A DNA stretch of 42,500 nucleotides from Actinidia chinensis (GCA_009663005.1 CM018904.1:6816760-6859259), one strand, 5' to 3'. Counted from the first letter of the stretch, positions 10,310 through 20,960 are shown. The notes: generated from the sequence alone by a model not told the origin. Translations and numbers: made by a program.

Positions 10310-11210
10310 ATGACAACGGTAGCCAACCACTCCGGATAATGGGACTCCCATACATTGGTGTTGATAGCCAGAATTCTTCTCTATCACCTTTATTCGCTTA
10401 GGGAGAATTTCCTTCTCTTTTTGGCAAATAGAGGGGAGCCAGGTTGGCAAAAGTTTTTGTCACGATGTATGGATCTATATCGGGACCCTATCACCGTATG
10501 ACACATACGAATACATATAGCTCGCCTCAAGAAATTCCACCCAATGCATCTTGTAGTTCTACTGTTAGCTCGGTTCGAATTTATGGAGATCAAAGTCACC
10601 TCTTCCAATGGCTTGATTTTTTTTGAATCTCGGGGATTTAGGAGAGGTGTGCTCCATATCTCATCCCTCAGCTCTTCCATCTCGGCATTCTCTATCTGTA
10701 GTTACTATTTGTCGCTTGGTTTCATTGCCATCATGAAACATTTTCTAGAGATCTTATGGTTTCCCCTTACAACGCCTATCCAAGTAGTGGTTGGGAACTT
10801 CATTACTAAGTAGTAGGTAGAAGTAATGGCTTTGATTTTGCCCAAAATGGCGTAGTAAGATGAGGGACAATCCACAATTATGAAATCTTTCCATACTGTC
10901 GTTTGGTGCGGCTCTGTCCCCATAGTCAAAGGCAACTTGATCCATCCTATTGGATGGATTGATCCTCCCCTAAACCCGTTTAGGAGGGAGTGAAATGGAT
11001 GAAACTTGTCTTTCCCAATCTTCATTTTGTTGAAGGTTGAGAAAAACAAGATGTCAGCAGAACTTCCATTGTCAATTAGAATCATCTTGACATTAGAATT
11101 GGTGAAGGTGACAGACATGAATAGAGTGTCATCATATGGGAGATGAAGGCCTCACAGATCCTCATGGGTAAAGGTTATGAGGCTTTGTTAGCCCAAAAAG
11201 GTACCCAAGA
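10310..11210 (-). pseudogene. Protease and start of RT of the Tat pol
   Basis: At 11118-10850 the minus strand reads [20 protein letters not shown] and then ADILFF. DNGSS is the active-site form typical of Tat proteases, and the domain continues with a [13 protein letters not shown] segment and YYAILGK (family form Y[N/H]AILGR). Upstream, ITFTHEDL and [10 protein letters not shown] match the usual lead-in. Around 10390-10480 is the pre-RT linker ending in KKRRKFSLSE, and at 10310-10380 the RT start with YPEWLATVVIVP-like residues, where the inserted element cuts it. Frameshifts separate the blocks. Confidence 0.85.
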
Positions 11211-11222
11211 GGGTGTGATTGG

Positions 11223-12631
11223 TGTCTTTAAAATTAATTGCATTTGATTAACTTCAAATTAATCGTAAATCAATGAAACATAATCAGAGATATAGCAATG
11301 TATGGCAAGTAAAGGGAAAAGCAAGGTACAAGAAAGTACACCAAGATTTATCAAGGTTCACCACAACTTATGGTCTACAATCCTCCACAAGACTCCTGGA
11401 AAGTCTTCTTTCACTATGCATCAACAATTACAATAAGTGTGATTTACCAAGTGCTCAGCTCACTTTTACACAAGCCTTTCCCAATTTTTTTCAAGGGTTT
11501 GTCCAACCCACTTCCACTTACAGTGTTTTACTGAATACAAGAGAACACTCAACCTCTTAATTACAATTAAGAAGGGGTTCTACAAGTAAAATAAAACTCT
11601 CTATATATAGTAGATGAGAAGTGAATAGCTCTATGCCAACACTTTAGGACAAAGGATGTCGTCAAAAAATAGTAGGAATGGCAACTCTTGATGAGTAATC
11701 AATAATAATCCCCTCTATCTTTTTTTCGTTTATAATACATTTGGTGGCTTGTAATATATGCCTTGGAGTTAATTTTCCTATTGGAGGGAGTTAGGGCTTA
11801 TTGACTGCGCGATTTTAGACATTTTTTTCACGTTCAAAAACGAGCCATTTATGTGTCTTACAAAACTGTCTTCTGTGTCTACCCCTTCTAACTTCTTCTG
11901 CGTTTGTCTAAGTTACTATTTTCATGTTTCGACCCTTCAAGACTTCATTCTTTAGTTTTTTATACACGTCTCCAATGTGTCGACCGTCAATTCCATGTGT
12001 GTCGACTCTTGATCATTCAGTGTTTCAAACGTGTCCCTTAATCACATGTGTGAAACCTTAGAGTTCATGATCAACTCTTGATCTTCCATTTCCAAAATTT
12101 GTCTCTGTGCTTCTGTTTGGTCACATATTAAAGCCGATGTGTCAACTCTTGATCATTAGTTTTTCCTCCCTTCCCAAACTTGTCCTCTGATCACATGTGT
12201 CGACACCTTAGATTCGTGTATCGACTCTTGATCATTCGTTTTCAAAACTTTGACTTATATCTCTGTGTGTCGAAACCTCAAAGCCATGTATCGACACCTT
12301 AATTCCCAGATTGTCATCGACACCTCTATCCCAGAATAACTTCCATGTTTTCCTTGACCAATTAAGTTTCAAGCAAATTAATATCTTCAAGGGGTCTTCT
12401 CTTAGGATCTTCAAAGTCTTCAATCCGGTGAGGTACATCAAGGATTTCTTCAATTCAATTTGGATTGATTTATTAACTTGCTGATCCATCTATAATAAAT
12501 CTTGGTGACTTCAAAAACATTTATTGAGTGTCTTAAAGAGTACTCATAAGCTTAATAGACTTCTTCATTAAATTGCACACTATTTAAACACAAAGTTTAG
12601 TTATTATCAAAATCAAAGCATGGAGTCAACA
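11223..12631 (-). repeat. 3' LTR of the copia fragment
   Basis: The right end (minus-strand start TGTTGACTCC) is fixed by the adjoining polypurine tract. The left end near 11223 (minus-strand CA) is a guess, since the partner LTR is missing. It contains an internal imperfect repeat at 11960-12300. Confidence 0.55.
11960..12300. repeat. Imperfect 70-80 bp tandem repeat inside the LTR
   Basis: The motif C[G/A]ACTCTTGATC begins at 12003, 12072, 12143 and 12222 (spacings 69, 71, 79). Each copy is accompanied by a TCACATGTGT[C/G] stretch and, in most, a CTTAGA[G/T]TC stretch. Roughly four units. Confidence 0.7.
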
Positions 12632-12654
12632 ATCTCTTCCTTTTTTATGATGAC
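12632..12654 (-). other. Polypurine tract of the copia fragment
   Basis: Minus strand GTCATCATAAAAAAGGAAGAGAT directly before the LTR start. It resembles the '...GATGATGACAAAAAGGGGGAGATTG' end of SIRE-like elements. Confidence 0.6.
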
Positions 12655-13299
12655 AAAACCTTTGCAATATAAACATGATATTGAAGAGTAAAGTATCATA
12701 CTAGAAAATTGCTACCCTATCTTTTGTAGTTTAGCAATATATGTTCCTAATAGTAAGAGGAATTTGTTTTCTATTGCTCTTGATATAAAAAAACTCAAAG
12801 GCGATTCCCTATTAGCAAACAAATATAAGGATCCTAAGAATTCCATTCTTCTTCACCCTCTATCAACATGCATTCTACTTACTACTCTTAATATATTCAA
12901 CATTCTTCTCATCCTTTTTGTCAATACATCAAAAAGAAAATAAACATGGAACAAAGACAGGGTACATGCAATATGAAGTAAAGACAATCACTAATCAGTA
13001 TGAGATCATAAGAGCCAGAACACTATCATATAATCCATGAAGCAATGACAATGTAACTAAACAATTAAACAATGGTAATTAAGTTTCTAGCTTATACAAA
13101 CAAAGATATGGACAGATATAGCCATTGAAACTAACTGACGTGTTACTGTAGAATTTATTAGCCCAATGTGGAGTCATAATATTCCAAATATGACCAGAGA
13201 AGTGGTTTTGATGTTGTCATGCCATCCTTACAAAAGTCATTCCTATGTAAAATAAAATTTTAAAATATAAATTCAGTGGGGAAAGGCAGGTGGTGGAGA

Positions 13300-14868
13300 G
13301 GTAGGAGGTGAAGGAGTTAGGACGAGGGGAGTATCCATGGTATTGGAGAACTTTTTTGCCTTCCCTTTTTCTTAGCCCATACTTATGACCAATTTTGCGA
13401 CCAGAAATAGGAGAGAAAGTATCAGATTCAGTGGCAGGTAAGTCATCATCTTCTTGTCCTCAACTTATTGTTCAACACCATCTCCTTCTTCTCCTTCTTC
13501 TCCTTCTTAGTCAGCCTTCTCTTCTGCCTCAACTTCTTTCTCTTGTTTTGCCTGTTTTCCCCTTCTTTCTCACTTTCTTTTTCTTTTTCTCTAGTTTCTT
13601 CCTTATTTACTTCAAATCCATCTTCTTCTTCCCCTTCCTCCTCACTTTCTTCTTCTTCATCTTTTTCATCTTATTCTTCCATTCTTTCTTTGCCTAATCT
13701 CAGTAAGTTTACTTCCCTTTTTAATTCTCTCACTTTCCTTTCCAAAAATAATATCCTTGTTCAAGCATTGTTCGCTTTCTGGTTTAGTTTCTCCAAGAGT
13801 TCTATCACTTAAGTCATAAAACCACCCATTTCTGTTTCTTTTCCCTTAAATTCCCATAGTCAAAGTGTCTGGGTGGCACTCATTTGTCCGAGAACTACTT
13901 ACTCTAATGGCGTCCTTTTCTTTGAGGAACTATCCCCACCAGTTTTCTTGGTAGATGTAGGAGTCTAGTTGTTTGCTTTTTCAAATGTATGCCCATTATG
14001 GGAGGGTATCTACTTCATTATACTCATCACTCATAGATTTTGGGGTTTTCTTTCTTTTTTCTCTCATTATTCCAAATGTAAGCTTAAGTATTTGAACACC
14101 TGATTCAAAAAAATACTATAAGGCAATTAATCTTAGTCGGGTGACCTCTGGACATTTGTCCAAGATAAATAGAGGCAAATCATTTTGGAGTTATGATACG
14201 CCCACAAAATAATACGTCCTTTCTCACAGTATAGTCGTACTTCCCATTTTTAGGAAAAATAGGTACGACAAATTGATTACTAGCCTCAAAAACTCAAGAA
14301 GTGTCCCATTGTGCGATTAGGTGCATCACACCCTCCATTTCCTATCCTTAGAGAACTTTCAATTGTTCCCTCGAGTTATATTATCTCTATAAACTTCTCC
14401 ACCGAGCCCATCCCTAAGATTTTTCTAATTACAGATCCTATCCAAAGTAAAAGATTCCCTAACTAACTATCAATTGGAATACTTGTCCTAATCTCTAGAG
14501 GCATATGGCAAACAAGGGCACTAAGAAGGATAACACATCCCTCCATGTGATCATGATTTCCAACCTAAGTGGCCCAAGGGCATGCTAAACGTAAAATATA
14601 GAAATCAAGAAATTATAGTCTACCCATCTACTATTAGATACTTTTCTAAGAGAGAAATCGATGTTGTACCTTTCTTGGAATTTGTCCTCATTGAAGTATA
14701 ACACATTTTGTTCTAGGGCTGGGGTGGATGTAGATTCTCCTTTATTCTTCTTCCCCTTATCCTTGCTAGGATCTAGCTTTGATTTTCTCTTATGGCCTTT
14801 CGTAGTGGTAGGTGTGAACTTCACCAGGCTTTGGAGACTTCCTTTGATTTGGCGGTTTTTGGTGCCAT
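13300..14868 (-). pseudogene. Plant-specific transposon ORF (downstream ORF of the copia element), broken
   Basis: A start ATG at 14868 (minus) opens MAPKTAKSKE, and after a frameshift the reading continues KLDPSKDKGKKNKGES, NVLYFNEDKFQERYN and FSLRKVSNSRWVDYN. Further along come YTVRKDVLFCGRII and DLPLFILDKCPEVTR, and a lysine/glutamate-rich C-terminal part ends near 13300. The layout (basic low-complexity N-terminus, '[F/Y].[E/D]....RY......R', then '..KD.LLC..I....DLP') fits the family annotated as 'putative plant transposon protein', often found beside copia and gypsy pols. On the plus strand the acidic tail shows as CTT/TTC repeats. Its function is unknown. Confidence 0.6.
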
Positions 14869-14880
14869 TGACGGATTTCA

Positions 14881-15480
14881 AGTCAGTAAATGGGGGTTAT
14901 ATCTGCCTTATCAATGCGTCCATGGTTAGTGGAGCATAGATGCCGGTATTGATGGCATCGATGCTGGTATCCAAGTCTTTGAATTTATGCTCGGTCGATA
15001 CATTATTGTGGTACTTATCAAGATGGTCATTTAGGCTAGGTGATCTTCCTTACAAGCCTCCTTATTGGCCGACTCCTGAGTTTTACTAGAAGATCGTGAC
15101 TCATATATTTAGGGCTTCTTCTTAGCCTTCCATGTCTGGAGTGATGACTTGGGATTGGCAATGATGGCTCTGTGTAGAACGCCCTTGACTTGCACTTTGG
15201 TGATTCTGCGACGAGCCATGGTTGCCCAATCGGTGAGAATGGGGAGATTGATTTGCGTTTTCAAGGACTGGTGCAATGGCTAGTATTGGGTTATCCGTGG
15301 CGAGGTATTGCACCTTTCGTGTGTTCATCTCGTTCATAATCCTAATCTACTCGACAATGCCGTGCATCTCACGATGAATGCTTTCACAGTGAATGTAGTC
15401 TATTATCCAAGGCGATGAGTATGTTGTCCTACCAGTCATTCAGAGACACGACGCCAGGTGCATAGAGTTTAGAGAACAGT
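14881..15480 (-). pseudogene. gag N-terminal part of the Tat element
   Basis: The minus reading begins around 15337 (MNEMNTRKVQYLATDN) and goes on through SRHGRLRRSPKYMSHDLL to IDAINTGIYAPLTMDALIR. The latter block is a strong Tat gag signature and is normally followed by PPFTE. Here the reading stops at that point (about 14885) because the copia fragment begins. The capsid core and zinc knuckle are missing. Several stops are present. Confidence 0.75.
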
Positions 15481-15481
15481 C

Positions 15482-15500
15482 GTTCCCACAAACGGTGCCA
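15482..15500 (-). other. Primer-binding site of the Tat element
   Basis: Minus strand TGGCACCGTTTGTGGGAAC, two bases inside the LTR end. Tat elements commonly carry TGGCGCCGTCTGTGGGAAC here, so the match is close. It marks the 5' end of the internal region and fixes the orientation. Confidence 0.8.
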
Positions 15501-15502
15501 AC

Positions 15503-16066
15503 TGTAGAGGTAACTCTAGGTTAGTAACTCAACAGGCAAATGTCTCAGGGGGGAACCTCGGTCACCAACAGCAGAGAGACATGTTACTAAGCCATGGTAA
15601 GGCTACTCAAACGTCCTTGCGGTGTGGAATGAGATGCCCAAATGAATAATCGATAGACAAGTCAATCGAGCAATCAAAAAGTTAATAGCTTATGAATGAG
15701 ATTGTAGTTTACATTGTTCTGGAAATTAATGAGTCGCTTTTATAGATGCAGATTTCACAGACGTGTGAGGAGATCATAGTGCAATCATCAGGAAAGCGTG
15801 GAAGGAAGTCGTGGCCAGAGATGGTGGCATAATGTATGGAGATTGCCATTTGGAGGTCGTGCTGCAACTATAGGAAACTAGTAGATATGGACCAACTGGA
15901 GATCATTTTTAACCTTCTATCGCTGGGGAGAGATAGATCATGAACTTAATGAACTACCGAGTACCCAGATATTGGTGACAAGACACATCGGATGCTCAAG
16001 GAGAAACTTGTAGTGTAGGCCCCCATCTTGGAATTCGGAGTACAATCGCGAGGGGCATTGGCAACA
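15503..16066 (-). repeat. Putative 5' LTR of the Tat element
   Basis: The left border (plus TGTAGAGGTAAC, i.e. minus ...CA) is set by the primer site. The right border at 16066 (plus ...GCAACA) is chosen because it gives TG...CA ends and a 564-bp LTR. The partner LTR is outside the window, so the right border is tentative. Confidence 0.55.
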
Positions 16067-17498
16067 TGACCTTCTAAATGCGGAGATATTTTTACTTCGG
16101 TTTAATCATCTTTTCTTCTAAGCTAATTTGAATAGGTGAAAATTCATTCCTCATCATTTATATTTGAAATAAATTTGGCAATTCCAAGAACACAACTAAT
16201 TAATAACAAGATTCTGAAGCTTTAATTTCGTTTGTTCTTCGGAACATTTGGATGGCTAGAAATAATGCCATTTTTCATTGAAGCTCACCCTCCGATTTTT
16301 CAGATCATATCAGCTAGATCCCATTTATTTACTAAAATCAACCAAACGTTTTCTAAATATAAACCCCCTCCCCTAAGCAAATGCATTTGCTTATTCAAAT
16401 AGCGTTTTATAAACATTTTTGGTTAGACAATTCTATTGTTTCTAAATATATCTCATACAATTGATCAACATCTTTCTTTATTTTTACAATTTTGATCTAG
16501 TCACATTTAAAACCCTCTATTAGTTTTCGTTTTATTAACGTTCACAGAACCAACAATTTGTCAAAAAAAATCTAAAAAATGACTTTTTTCAATGTTATCA
16601 CCCTTTAATCGATGCAATTAGGCTTATTTTCAAGAACAACTCTTGAAAGTAGCTTTAATATTTAACTTGAAAAATATATAAACCCTAATTGCATCCATTT
16701 TAACTTGAAAATGATCCATAATTGCATCGATTAAGGATTTAAGAATTAATAATTTTGAAAAATTTTATTTTTCTAATTTTTTTGCCTAAAATCAATTGGG
16801 TGTGTTAATCCTAATGAAACAGAGCTAGAGATTCACATGCCGACGGAGGATTTTAATTGTGACCAAATAAAAATTACATGGTTTAATTTGTTACAATTGA
16901 AATAATAGAGTTTAATTTGTTATTGAGGTCAAACCTGATTTTTTATTTTTTTGTAATTTCTCCTTAAATATTTTTCTTAGTTTTTGAATAAGTGACGAGA
17001 TCAATTTCTCAGTAACCAAGGGATGCACATCCATGGGTGGATTCATTGAATAAGCTATAGTGCAATACCAATGTTATAACCGGTTAATGAATTTGCCGCT
17101 GTAAAAGCAGTGTTTCTTTCCACAATCAATACATTTTCAAATACACTATTATGTGTAAGAGAATAACTAGTAGAGGTTGTCAAAAAAAAAACAATTACCT
17201 TTAATCTTTTTAGTTACTCGTGATCAGTTAACGTATAATAGGTAATTTAATTTTCCTTTCTCTCTTGACATTCGTAGAATCCAAACAGGACTCATAAACG
17301 AGATGGTGATATGAATATTTGCAATATTTTTACTTTTTTATTAGTAAAAAATAGATTGATTAGGCATTAGTACAAAGACTATTGAATAAGGTTTCTCTAA
17401 TGTTTACCAAAATAGACCATTTTCAAATTTTTATGACAAAAGGATTCTAATTGCCTTGGCGCAATTTTGGATTGCTAAGAAACTTTCTAAACTTCAGT
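16067..17498. other. AT-rich spacer without recognised genes
   Basis: No coding pattern, RNA gene or LTR is visible on either strand. It contains one foldback (16602-16736). Confidence 0.6.
16602..16736. repeat. Foldback / imperfect inverted repeat
   Basis: The left arm (16602-16634) contains TTAATCGATGCAATTA and ends TTTTCAAG. The right arm (16704-16736) is its reverse complement with about three differences. The 69-bp loop holds a third partial copy (CCTAATTGCATCC...ACTTGAAAA). It could be a small MITE core. Confidence 0.65.
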
Positions 17499-18556
17499 GT
17501 TGTTTGATAAAACTGAGTATTGAAAAGTGATTGTTGAATGTATTAAGTTAAAAAATTATTTGGTAAAAATATATGGGTTGAATTAAAACTGATTGGAACG
17601 CATCAAACAGCTATATATAATTTAATTTTATTCTTTCAACAATCTATTTTATGTTTAATTTTTTATTTTAATTTTTTATAAAAGAAGTTGTACTAGCGCG
17701 TGGCGTTTAGTGGTTGTGTGATGGTGACGGTAGCTGACAGTACTGTAAGCATGGTGGCGTGGTTGGTGTGGTATTAAAGTAATGAATCATGGGTGGTTAT
17801 AGTGGGGTAGCGACAGTTATTATTGTGGTGGTTTAGAGGTGGATATGGTGGAGTCCAGGTATGGAAGTGTGGGGGGGGGGGGTGGGGTGGTAGAATAGTA
17901 AGTATGTTTGAATAGTAAATTTGGTGGTGGTGTGGTTGGTGTATGTAGTAGAAGGTGGTAGTGGATCGAGATGGCTGAATAGTTATATTAGTGAGGGTGG
18001 TGGTTGTGGTATGGATAGTGGAAGGATGGTGGTTATGGTGTAGTGAAGGTTAGATAGGTGGTAGTAGTGTATAAAAAAAAAAAGAAAAAATGATAGTTAT
18101 AACAATGGAATAGAAATTGTGGTGGAGGTGGAGCATAGCTGCAATGGTATAAGGGTGGTAGAGGTGGCAACGGCGGTGGTTTAGGGATGGTGGTGCTGAT
18201 AGTTGTAGTAACGCTGGTGGCAACGATAGAATTGTAGTAAAGGTGGACGGTTGGAGCGGCTATGGGGGTGGTGGTAGTGAAGAGATGGTGGGGGCCACGG
18301 TGGTGTTGGTGGCTATAGAGGTGGCACTAATGGTAACGGTGGAAGAGGTGGTGATGGTGGCGGTGGTGGAATTATATTTATGTACTCTTGTGCCTATGCA
18401 CACACATTTAGAAATTTAGTCAGAATTAAGTAGTTATCTTGCTACTTAAATTTTTTAATTTTTCAAACATTTTAAGTATTGCACAATATTATTGTCTAAA
18501 CAAGGTAATTCAATTTTATTTAATACATTGAGTGCTGAATTAGGTTATCAAACAAC
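17499..18556. mobile_element. DNA-transposon-like element with inverted ends and a GTGG-rich interior
   Basis: A perfect 12-bp inverted repeat, GTTGTTTGATAA at 17499-17510 and TTATCAAACAAC at 18545-18556, continues imperfectly inwards (AATGTATTAA on both sides) for about 60 bp. No matching target duplication could be found. Ends of the form GTTTGATAACC..AATTCAGCACT are common in plant non-autonomous DNA elements (MULE- or hAT-like). The interior (about 17690-18375) is a C-poor GTGGTG tract. No transposase. Confidence 0.5.
17690..18375. repeat. C-depleted GTGG-rich low-complexity tract
   Basis: Nearly 700 bp built from GTGGTG, GGTGGTAG and GGTGGCGG variants, with very few C on the plus strand. 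It includes a run of 12 G at 17871-17882 followed by TGGGGTGG. Many GG/GGG runs could form G-quadruplexes on this strand. Stops break every frame, so it is not a glycine-rich protein gene in its present form. Confidence 0.75.
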
Positions 18557-18820
18557 CTATTATTAACTTAACACACAAAAAAAAAGTTATAGGGGCCAGT
18601 TTAGTCATTCCACTGAAGGTCAAAAAATAAAAAAAATTTGTGTTAATTTTATATTTTATCTAATGAGTAAAATTAACAAGTTTTTAATGAGTTAGTTGGA
18701 GATCATCTAAAAGGACTTGGTACAATGGTTTTCGTGACGCAGACAGTGGGCTTTTTTTTTTGGCCTTCTCAATCCCAAACAGGTCCTAGAGGCAAGGTCT
18801 AGATGTTAGAGAAATGGTCA
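18557..18820. other. Short spacer before the copia insertion
   Basis: AT-rich; no feature seen other than a short T run at about 18751-18760. Confidence 0.5.
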
Positions 18821-18825
18821 ATCGT
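18821..18825 (+). other. Target site duplication, left copy (ATCGT)
   Basis: ATCGT directly before the LTR start TGTTTGG. The same five bases follow the right LTR. Confidence 0.9.
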
Positions 18826-19203
18826 TGTTTGGATTTGGCTTCAATTCTCTAATTTGGAGTGGCTTCAAACTCTTGTTTTTGGATTAATTCAACTTCTTTT
18901 GGATTGGAATTCAAAGTCCTGTTGGATTTGAATTATAATCAATTGCCTAGTTAAAAGGAATGACAAGTCCCTGATATAGGATCTGAGATTAGAAGTTAGT
19001 TTAGAAATTGGTTTATTTTTCTTCCTTAAACACTGTGTTTCGGTTAGAGAGGAAAGCTGAGAGTTGTATTTGTTTTTCCATAATAGTGAAATCTGCCACC
19101 CGAGGACGTAGACACTCTTGCCGAACCTCGTAAATCACTGTGTTAGTGTGCGTGTGTATCTGTGATTGTGTGTGACTTAGTGTGGATCGATTTAGGCACA
19201 ACA
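18826..19203 (+). repeat. 5' LTR of the copia element
   Basis: 378 bp, begins TGTTTGGATTTGGC and ends GGCACAACA. It aligns with 24129-24511 throughout, with many small indels. The first 100 bp holds a degenerate repeat of TTTGGATT[G]GCTTCAA. Confidence 0.92.
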
Positions 19204-19205
19204 AT

Positions 19206-19216
19206 TGGTATCAGAG
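19206..19216 (+). other. Primer-binding site, tRNA-iMet type
   Basis: TGGTATCAGAG starts three bases after the LTR. It is complementary to the initiator tRNA-Met 3' end, the usual copia primer. Confidence 0.9.
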
Positions 19217-19319
19217 TCCAGGTAGAGTTCGGACCTCCGTAAAAGTGTTCACATAAATGATTCTAAATTCACGCCATAGTGTCGTCTAATTCGAGACGAG
19301 AGTTCCAGAAGCCAAAGTC

Positions 19320-19600
19320 ACCCCATCCGATTAATCACGCGCCCTCACCGCGCCACCGTTGAGTCGGCGCGTCAGATACAACCTTCACGCCGCCAGAACG
19401 CGCCAATCAATCGATCCGCAACACGTCAGTTCTAAACGCCCACGGCCGGGGCAGGGGGGTGCTTTCCAATCAGCTTCTGTCACCGCGCGTATCTCTCCTG
19501 CCGCACGTGCCACACGCGCTTTGTTTTCCACGCGTTCATCCCAGTCAGCGCTGGTCAGCGCTTTGTCAGCATAAGTCAATGCGCAGTCAGTGATCCAGTC
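19320..19600 (+). other. GC-rich leader segment of the copia element
   Basis: About 280 bp rich in CGCG, GCGCC and CCGCC inside an otherwise AT-rich window. The overlapping open frames on both strands (about 65-70 codons) have no recognisable protein. It lies in the untranslated leader before gag. Confidence 0.65.
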
Positions 19601-19644
19601 AATGCGCAGTCAGCAACAGAATATTCTAAGAATATTCCCTCCCA

Positions 19645-19970
19645 TAAATTATAGTTTTAATCCCTAAAGTTATAAATTATTTATAATTTGGTCCCTAAAA
19701 TTTAAAAAATTATAGTTTGGTCCCTATATGTTCCCAAAATTATATTTTGGCCCCTGAAAGTTCTAATAACTTATATTTTAGTCCTAAAATTTCTGAAAAT
19801 TATTAGTTTGGTCCCTAAAATTATAGAAAATTATAGATTGGTCCCCGTAATTCTAACAAAAAGATAATTTAGTCCCCCGATTTTAGATTTTAGAGTACAA
19901 ATTGGTCCGCCAGATTTCTGATTTTTGAAAATTGGCCCCATTAAGTTTTTGATTTTTCACTAGCCCTTTA
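19645..19970 (+). repeat. Degenerate 27-34 bp tandem repeat in the copia leader
   Basis: About eleven units, each with a core TTTGGTCCCTAAAATT (variants TTGGCCCCTGAAA, TTTAGTCCTAAAA, TTGGTCCGCCAGA), spaced about 27-34 bp from roughly 19659 to 19959. Not coding. Confidence 0.8.
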
Positions 19971-20029
19971 AGTTTTTTCCTGCATTCCAAACTCATACAG
20001 TGTGATCAGAATGGTATGTTTAATTTCAA

Positions 20030-20960
20030 TATCAAGTTTTTGTGTGAGTTAATTAAATTATTTGATGGGAGAGGAGACAAAAAAAAAAAAAAAAAAAAAA
20101 AAAAACACTAGCAGTTCCCGTAGCTTGGGCATAGAACTACGATGTCAAATACAAAATCTTGAAGTGGAAAACTTGAGATGGGACACATAACTTGGGCAGT
20201 GTGGCAATGCGAAGTTTTGGAAGTTTTTTGTTTTTTTTTTTTATCCTCATTCAACAGAACTTGGATATTACTCTAGAGGCTAAGCCAAGAACATATCAGA
20301 GAAGGAATTGGGCGAAGATAATCGCCAAGCTTGTGGTGATATAAGGACTTTGTCTTTCCAAAGACAAGAAGTACTTTTATGAAAGAGAAGAGGGACATCA
20401 GGCAAAGAGTATAGGAACAAAGCGAGACAGGGTATATGACCAAGAGTGTTTAGAACCGGGCTCTATCTGAAACAGAAACTCTTCACTTCAAATACAAGTA
20501 AGGACGTCAATGAATGAGCACTAAATAGTTTTAATAAAAATTTGTGATCTGCAAACTCTGGATGTTGAAATTGATGATGAAGATAAGACTCTTTCGTTAT
20601 TGAATTCCTTGCATGAAACTTATTGAGTATCTAAACAACTACCTGAATGTATGGTAAATATGGAAATTAAATTGATTGATGTTTCGAATGCCTTGATGTG
20701 AATAATGAGGTTAACAGAAGAAAGATAAGTATGCTCATAGAGGAATCGAGTTCGATGCATTACAGCAGGGGAGGACGAGTACCGCCAGCATCTAAAGGAG
20801 CTGGCAATCTCGCTCAAAAAAATTGAGGGAAAAATATCTGATAGGCGACAGCTTGCCAAAGGTATGGAGTTGATACCTATTGTCATCAGAAGGCAATTGG
20901 AAGGATAAATGGTCCCGATCAAAGGAAAGAAGGAACCAACAAGCAAATGTGGCACAAAAC
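20030..20960 (+). pseudogene. Copia gag, with a 29-A run inside
   Basis: An ELIKLFDGRGD-like start (20048-20076) is cut by 29 consecutive A (20077-20105). Later blocks include LDITLEAKPRTYQRRNWAKI, then DLQTLDVEIDDEDKTLSLLN (family form '...LxIEDEDKALLLLNSLP') and a zinc-knuckle remnant CHQKGNWKDKW near 20880-20930, where the last Cys is Trp. Frameshifts separate the blocks. Confidence 0.8.

Larger units (their letters stand above)
11223..14880 (-). mobile_element. Ty1/copia 3' fragment (SIRE/Maximus-like) inserted in the Tat gag
   Basis: On the minus strand there is an ORF of the 'putative plant transposon protein' kind, then a polypurine tract followed directly by an LTR start TGTTGACTCC (12631 leftward). 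The arrangement of AAAAAAGGAAGAGATTG then TTGACTCC is the SIRE/Maximus pattern. The body of the element (gag-pol, 5' LTR) is absent, so only the 3' end remains. Tat sequence flanks both sides: gag right of 14880 and protease left of 11210. The Tat sequence between these points is missing, so host sequence was lost too. Confidence 0.68.
1..16066 (-). mobile_element. Ty3/gypsy Tat-lineage LTR retrotransposon, decayed, 3' end outside window
   Basis: On the minus strand the parts appear in retroelement order: putative 5' LTR, primer-binding site, gag, protease with the Tat-type [12 protein letters not shown] active site, RT with YIDDM, a first RNase H, a second RNase H of the type known as plant aRNH, and the zinc-finger start of integrase. 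The gag-like phrase around IDAINTGIYAPLTMDALIR (14900-14962) is characteristic of Tat gags. An extra ORF on the opposite strand downstream of pol is also a documented Tat trait. The integrase catalytic core and chromodomain-like end are missing. Two other elements are inserted in it (4264-10300 and about 11223-14880). All ORFs carry stops and frameshifts, so the copy is dead. The 3' LTR lies left of base 1, so its target duplication cannot be tested. Confidence 0.88.

Noticed and set aside
13395..13812. Two overlapping plus-strand ORFs of 100 and 114 codons rich in Ser, Phe and Leu
   Set aside because: They are the reverse complement of the Lys/Glu-rich tail of the minus-strand transposon ORF; composition alone keeps them open.
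17690..18375. Glycine-rich protein gene
   Set aside because: GGT-rich composition would give glycine, but stops interrupt all frames and there is no start, signal peptide or intron pattern.
19359..19579. Overlapping plus and minus ORFs in the GC-rich leader
   Set aside because: Open on both strands because of GC content; no motif, and position in the untranslated leader.
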